DNA of 64,000 nt from Acidobacteriaceae bacterium (GTDB lineage: Bacteria; Acidobacteriota; Terriglobia; Terriglobales; Acidobacteriaceae), in contig JAJPKO010000065.1 of assembly GCA_021323655.1 (NCBI GenBank), positions 124,001 through 188,000 of the forward strand. The letters are read 5' to 3'. The stretch's first letter is position 1; every line of letters starts with the position of its first letter. A program made the position numbers and the translations under genes. This document shows positions 60,090-64,000 of the stretch, piece by piece. The notes beneath the pieces are model-generated. The model saw only the letters and a program-made list of their open reading frames with translations. It was not told the DNA's origin and ran no database searches.

Positions 60090-60578
60090 AAAATAAGTCG
60101 TTCCAACAATCAATGTCCGGGAATTACCCCCGGAACTGTTATCCTGAATTTTAGGAGCAGGTCAATGCAAAGAGAAACACCCAATCTCCGGCCATCCTGG
60201 GTCTTCACAGTCCGCGCGAAGCGCGCTCCAGCAGGAATAGAATCACGTAAGTATTTATCTATCAATACTCTATAAACAGAGTAGAGGGGTCAAATCCCCG
60301 GGTTTCCCATACCTCGCGCAGCGAGAGGGTGGAAACCACAACCGCCAACCCTAAACAAATTGTCTTGCGAAGCAGGGCCCTTGCAGGATGCAACGAGCAG
60401 GAGCATCGGCCATGACCACGCAAAAATAGGCTAAAGCATTGAAGACAAAGCATCTCTGTACAGGGTATCTGCTCTAAGTTATAGAAAACAGACGATCTCC
60501 GCACAAAGCAGGGTAGAACCAGAACTCTTCCCCCTAAAGCCAATAGATAGAATACTTTACAGGAAAGCAGGGGGAGGA
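60090..60578. other. 489-bp intergenic region with several hairpins
   Basis: No convincing gene is present; the minus-strand frame at 60262-60582 has poor codon use. The region holds TCCGGG...CCCGGA (about 60117-60135), CGCGCGAAGCGCG near 60212, two overlapping AT-rich inverted repeats (60250-60282), and CCTCGCGCAGCGAG near 60313. Confidence 0.5.
60250..60282. repeat. Two overlapping AT-rich inverted repeats
   Basis: AGTATT/AATACT (60250-60269, 8-nt loop) and ACTCT/AGAGT (60267-60282, 6-nt loop) share the bases ACT, so the two hairpins are mutually exclusive. The segment is much more AT-rich than its surroundings. Confidence 0.45.
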
Positions 60579-61061
60579 TCAATGCGGCTGAGGTTGCGAC
60601 TGTCCCTCTTCCGGCTTCGGAGTCTGCACCTCGTCCTGCCCACCCACCTGAGAACCATCATGCTTCTCATAGATGGAATACTGACGGCCCGGCGGGTTCA
60701 GCTTCACATGGATCTCCTCCGTCGGCCCCTCCAGAACATAATCAGCCCCATAGGTTTGGTAGCCTTTCGCAATGACCTGGAGACGCACGGTGTCGCCAAT
60801 TGGAACCACGTCGAGTACGGCCTTGCCATCCTCATTGGTCTTTAACTCCATGTTGCCGTCGTCCTTGCCATTCTTGATCGGATGGAAGACAACGCCTGCA
60901 TTCTCTACCGGTTTTCCGTTCGGCCGGGTGACCGTCACGGTAATCTTGCAGGTCGGCGGTGGCGGCGTGTACTTGCGCCCGCGCTTTGCCTGCTGGGCAC
61001 TCAGGACAAGAGGAAGACATACGGAGAGGACAGCAACCCTACGAACAACTGCAAAGGCCAT
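60579..61061 (-). CDS. Small exported carboxypeptidase-regulatory-like protein
   Basis: A 160-residue protein with a signal peptide (RRVAVLSVCLPLVLSAQQA) and a single beta-sandwich resembling carboxypeptidase regulatory or PEGA-like domains (KITVTVTRPNGKPVENAGVV; KTNEDGKAVLDVVPIGDTVR; VIAKGYQTYGADYVL). The C-terminus is a Gln/Pro-rich tail. The function is unknown. It lies 130 bp downstream of the BtuB-like gene on the same strand. Confidence 0.78.
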   Translation of the reverse strand: MAFAVVRRVAVLSVCLPLVLSAQQAKRGRKYTPPPPTCKITVTVTRPNGKPVENAGVVFHPIKNGKDDGNMELKTNEDGKAVLDVVPIGDTVRLQVIAKGYQTYGADYVLEGPTEEIHVKLNPPGRQYSIYEKHDGSQVGGQDEVQTPKPEEGQSQPQPH

Positions 61062-61142
61062 GTCTCCGATTGTAAGGAACTGACATGCCCCCTGAGAAGA
61101 GTCGCCCCAGAAATTCTGAGGGAGATTAAGGATACCGGATGT

Positions 61143-61165
61143 CCCACATCTCGAAGAGATGTGGG
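61143..61165. repeat. CCCACATCTC/GAGATGTGGG palindrome
   Basis: A 10-bp perfect stem with loop GAA, followed on the plus strand by TTTT. It looks like a dispersed repeat, related to the copy at 46642-46665. On the minus strand, where the flanking genes are transcribed, it lacks a T-run, so it is not a standard terminator for them. Confidence 0.6.
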
Positions 61166-61191
61166 TTTTCGCCTGTCAATGCGGGATCGTT

Positions 61192-63654
61192 CTACTGCTT
61201 CAATTTTCCCAAAGCAAACCGCAGTCCGGTCCGGAAATTGAACGGCAGCGAAGGATACCCGATCGGCCCGATATGCTGATTGCTCAACACATTATCCACC
61301 TGGGCGTAGATGCCCATCCAGGGCGTGATCTGATACACGCCGCCAAAATCGAGCTTGGCATACCCGTAATCGAGATTACGGTTCGGCAGCAGCATAGAGT
61401 AGTCGCCGCTCACGCTGGTGTAGTTGTCAATAAAAGTGGAGTCGTCGCTGCGGCTCGAAAAAGCCCCATTCCCGATCAGCGTGTAGTGCTTGCCGGTATA
61501 AGTAGCAGAAATGAATCCGGTATGCGGAGGGCGCCGGAATGGTCTCGCTCCACGCAGCGGCGCATACTCCCCAATAGGAAGGTTCGGGAACAGTGGATTC
61601 ACCACTGGCTGCAATGCGCTCGACGTGAATGAGCGCTGCACCACTGCATCCAGATAGGTATATCCGCCGCGCAAAAAGATGTTCTTGCCGATGCCATATT
61701 GCATCTCGCTCTCGATTCCCTGCGCGCTGAATGCCTGCGAATTGAGCGTCGGCGAGACAAACGCAGCGTTATAGGCAGCGATGATCTGCTCCACCTCTGA
61801 TGGTGGAAGCTGCGGTAGAAGCTGATACAACGCGCTCAGCGGGACCGACTCGATCTGGTCGCCAAACTCGTTATGGAAGTAGGTCGCTCGGAAGAGCACA
61901 CGCTCGCTGAAAAGGCTCTGCTCCACACCGCCATCGTAGCTGCGCGAACGCTCGGCACCGATCGGACGCACGCCGAATTGTGCCGCTGCTCCCGGCCCTC
62001 CGTAAGTGTTCAGCACTTGGTAAAGCGAATCAAACTGGTCGGTAATCGTCGGCTCTTTCACGCCTTTGGCAAAGTTAAAGTTCAACTTGGTGCCATGGAA
62101 GACGCCTCCTCCGGGACGGACCACATAGTAGGACAGGCCGACGCGTGGCGTGCCCTCGGTCCCGTAAATCTGGTTCTTTTCAATGCCGCCGCCCAGCGAA
62201 TAGAAAAAGCGGTTCCGGATGTCTCCGCCAATCTGGAGCATGTAATCGTAATTGGTCCGCTCCAGCGTGTCGTTCAGGAAGCCGGGATAAAAGTCCTTTC
62301 CGCGCTCATCTTCAAAGCGGAATCCACCAACAAACATCATGTGCGGCGAAAACTGATAATCGGCCTGCGCGTACAGATTGTCGCGATTGGAAACCAGCTC
62401 CGTGGTGGAAGGATAATTGCCCGGATAATTGAGAATGGCCTGTCCGCCGACGGTATATCCATTCGCACCCTTGATCGTGACCGGAAGACCAACATAGGCA
62501 AACACGTCCGGATCGTAGATTCCAGCAGGCGACCATTGGGTGGACTCCTCGCGCTTGCGCGCTAGTCCATAGCGGACAACCCCATGCAAGCGGTCAGAGA
62601 AGCTATGATCTATGGCTCCAGTCGCGAAGATGTCCTGGTCCGATTGCTTTGCATCGTTGGCAATCTGGTAGAACTGGTATGCACCCGGCAGCCCGGTAGC
62701 GATATCTGCATTGCGAAATGTTCCGCGGATGGTTGTTGCCGAAGACCAGGCCCATCCTAGGTTCGCTGTCTCGACGATATTGTGATATTTGTCCTGCGGA
62801 ATGGAATTCTTGGTTTGAAGATCGCTGAAGCCACCATAGTAATCCAGCGCTCGATGCGTTCCGCCGAACTGCACCTCATTGCGATACGTACCGAAGTTTC
62901 CTGCATCTCCTTCGTACATCAACGAGGGAAACGGAGTAGAACCGCGTGGCGTGCTGAAGCCGATGGCTCCTGCCGCAGCATCCGAACCATAAAGCACGCT
63001 GTTCGGTCCGCGATAGGCCTCGGCCTTCTCTACTCCCGTTGAGGAGATGGTCGCAAGATCAAAGCGTCCGCCAATGTCCTCAATCGGCGAGCCATCAAAG
63101 AGAACCTTGTTCGCATCAGAGTTGCCGCCGCGAATGAAGATGCTGGTAACTCCGCCGCGCTGGCCCTCCTGAACAACGTTGGTTCCGGCCACCTGCCGCA
63201 GAATGTCAACCATGTCAGCGCGGTTCAGGAAGTCCGTCTTGCTCAGCCCGGTAATGGCCGCGCTCACCTGTCCCTGCGGCAGCGGAGTTCCCGTCGCCGT
63301 CACAACAACCGATTGCCGCACCCACTCCGGCTCAAGGACAATGTTCTGCTCAACCGCATCGAGCGAGCCGCCGTAGAAGCTGTTCGTCGCAAGCTGCCGG
63401 AAAGACTGGCCTCCGGCGAGCACGTAAAAACGCCCGCTGGACGAAGTAGAAAGATAATAGCTCCCGTCGCCCTGGGTCTTTCCGGCGACAATCACTTTTC
63501 CGTTCTGAACAAGCGCAACATCGGCATCGGCAATGCCTGCCCCCAGCGGATCGGTTACACGTCCGCGCACTACGACGGCCTGTAACGGTGTCGCAGCAAG
63601 CAACAGGCAAGCAGAAAGAAGGGTAAAGCGGCCACGCCGCAGAAGTTCGAGCAT
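61192..63654 (-). CDS. btuB: TonB-dependent receptor, probable vitamin B12 transporter
   Basis: An 820-residue outer-membrane receptor. After a signal peptide (LLSACLLLAATPLQAV) comes a carboxypeptidase-regulatory-like domain (VVRGRVTDPLGAGIADADV), a TonB-box-like VVVTATG and the plug (DILRQVAGTNVVQEGQRGGV; FIRGGNSDANKVLFDGSPIE). The 22-strand barrel ends FRTGLRFALGKLKQ. Length and fold match the family. The substrate assignment to cobalamin rests on the cobalamin riboswitch just upstream and on the BtuB-like plug. ATG 63654 has GGAGG 4 nt upstream. The extra N-terminal domain is common in acidobacterial and Bacteroidetes receptors. Confidence 0.88.
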   Translation of the reverse strand: MLELLRRGRFTLLSACLLLAATPLQAVVVRGRVTDPLGAGIADADVALVQNGKVIVAGKTQGDGSYYLSTSSSGRFYVLAGGQSFRQLATNSFYGGSLDAVEQNIVLEPEWVRQSVVVTATGTPLPQGQVSAAITGLSKTDFLNRADMVDILRQVAGTNVVQEGQRGGVTSIFIRGGNSDANKVLFDGSPIEDIGGRFDLATISSTGVEKAEAYRGPNSVLYGSDAAAGAIGFSTPRGSTPFPSLMYEGDAGNFGTYRNEVQFGGTHRALDYYGGFSDLQTKNSIPQDKYHNIVETANLGWAWSSATTIRGTFRNADIATGLPGAYQFYQIANDAKQSDQDIFATGAIDHSFSDRLHGVVRYGLARKREESTQWSPAGIYDPDVFAYVGLPVTIKGANGYTVGGQAILNYPGNYPSTTELVSNRDNLYAQADYQFSPHMMFVGGFRFEDERGKDFYPGFLNDTLERTNYDYMLQIGGDIRNRFFYSLGGGIEKNQIYGTEGTPRVGLSYYVVRPGGGVFHGTKLNFNFAKGVKEPTITDQFDSLYQVLNTYGGPGAAAQFGVRPIGAERSRSYDGGVEQSLFSERVLFRATYFHNEFGDQIESVPLSALYQLLPQLPPSEVEQIIAAYNAAFVSPTLNSQAFSAQGIESEMQYGIGKNIFLRGGYTYLDAVVQRSFTSSALQPVVNPLFPNLPIGEYAPLRGARPFRRPPHTGFISATYTGKHYTLIGNGAFSSRSDDSTFIDNYTSVSGDYSMLLPNRNLDYGYAKLDFGGVYQITPWMGIYAQVDNVLSNQHIGPIGYPSLPFNFRTGLRFALGKLKQ

Positions 63655-63663
63655 ATCTCCTCC

Positions 63664-63677
63664 GTTCCCCTCGGAAC
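63664..63677 (-). promoter_or_regulatory. Hairpin next to the btuB ribosome site
   Basis: GTTCC-GAGG-GGAAC on the minus strand ends directly before the CGGAGGAG ribosome site of btuB. It may be part of the riboswitch expression platform that controls translation. Confidence 0.45.
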
Positions 63678-63689
63678 TGGGTATTTGTA

Positions 63690-63882
63690 TGCTGAGGCCG
63701 GTCTCCTGACTCTGCGCGCCCTGCCTGCCGCCTTCCCGGATTTTCCAGTGGCTCGTGGCATGGCATCAGCTTGTGCTGCTTGCGCGCTTACAGTTGCGGG
63801 GCAGTGGCGGATTCCCACCGCCTTCCCGAACACCTCATGCATTGGGTGGTGTACGCAACAAGGACTTCCCTGCGCGTTTCTC
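63690..63882 (-). ncRNA. Cobalamin riboswitch
   Basis: Read on the minus strand, the leader contains the B12 box AGTCAGGAGACCGGCCTC (63694-63711) and the conserved core GGTGGGAATCCGCCACTGCC leading into CCGCAACTGTAAG (about 63787-63818), preceded by paired ACACC/GGTGT segments. These are the hallmarks of the adenosylcobalamin-binding aptamer. Outer boundaries are approximate. It should repress the BtuB-like gene when cobalamin is plentiful. Confidence 0.95.
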
Positions 63883-63905
63883 TTCCGTTCTGTACCGGAA
63901 ATACG

Positions 63906-63935
63906 ATTATTCGTGAGGAGGAAGGTCAAAGTCAA
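63906..63935 (-). promoter_or_regulatory. Promoter of the riboswitch-btuB transcript
   Basis: On the minus strand TTGACT (63930-63935) and AATAAT (63906-63911) are 18 bp apart, close to the sigma-70 consensus. Transcription would start near 63899, just ahead of the riboswitch. Confidence 0.6.
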
Positions 63936-64000
63936 AACCCTTGTTATCACAGCTGTAACGGACTATAGTGCTTGCACACTATCTTCCATGACATTCTTAG

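Noticed and set aside
60262-60582. 106-codon minus-strand frame in the intergenic region
   Set aside because: Codon use is poor, the product is cysteine-rich without pattern, and the region is dominated by inverted repeats.

Overview
This window looks like chromosomal DNA from an acidobacterium, most likely class Terriglobia (Acidobacteriaceae-like). The inference rests on a GWxTD-domain secreted protein, carboxypeptidase-regulatory-like envelope proteins, a BON/glycine-zipper exported protein, moderately high GC, long operons and short intergenic palindromes of the kind common in that group. No phage, intact insertion sequence or CRISPR array is visible. The window is dominated by core metabolism.

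Layout. 1-372 is the end of a sugar isomerase. 401-3273 (minus) encodes a split proton-translocating transhydrogenase. 3486-9132 (plus) is a TolC/adaptor/RND efflux operon, converging with a histidine kinase/response regulator pair (9172-11261, minus). A phosphoribosyltransferase (plus) follows. 12053-27353 is a long minus-strand run: DNA polymerase I, riboflavin genes ribE and ribD, ftsY, a frameshifted beta-helix gene, a BON protein, then pgi, a phosphohexomutase, manC and manA (fructose-6-P to GDP-mannose), a phosphoesterase and a lone ABC ATPase. 27505-37083 is plus-strand: rpe, a BamD-like protein, valS-nadC, then pyruvoyl-dependent arginine decarboxylase, N-carbamoylputrescine amidase and agmatine deiminase (arginine to putrescine), and a SprT-like metalloprotein.

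37258-41718 is gltB (minus). Divergent from it, 41894-50025 is a compact arginine operon: argR, argC, argB, argD, argF, argG, argH and a short N-acetylglutamate synthase. Its promoter carries two ARG-box-like palindromes with centres exactly 21 bp apart, one over the -10 element, so the operon is probably autorepressed by its first gene product. Glutamate synthesis, arginine synthesis and arginine-to-putrescine conversion therefore lie within about 16 kb.

50031-52800 (minus) holds a cupin and a MacA/MacB-type adaptor and ATPase without a permease. 53068-56722 (plus) holds the GWxTD protein and a carboxypeptidase-regulatory-like, barrel-like protein. A tRNA-Lys(CTT) lies at 56993-57068. The right end has a GT39-type glycosyltransferase and SDR pair, a DUF4232-like protein, a small secreted protein and a TonB-dependent receptor preceded by a cobalamin riboswitch, which identifies it as a likely BtuB.

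The points most worth a second look are the arg operator pair and compact operon, the polyamine cluster with an internal terminator, the BamD-like protein without a lipobox and with a long tail, the GWxTD/barrel pair, the proofreading-dead Pol I, and the open frame directly behind the ribE stop codon.
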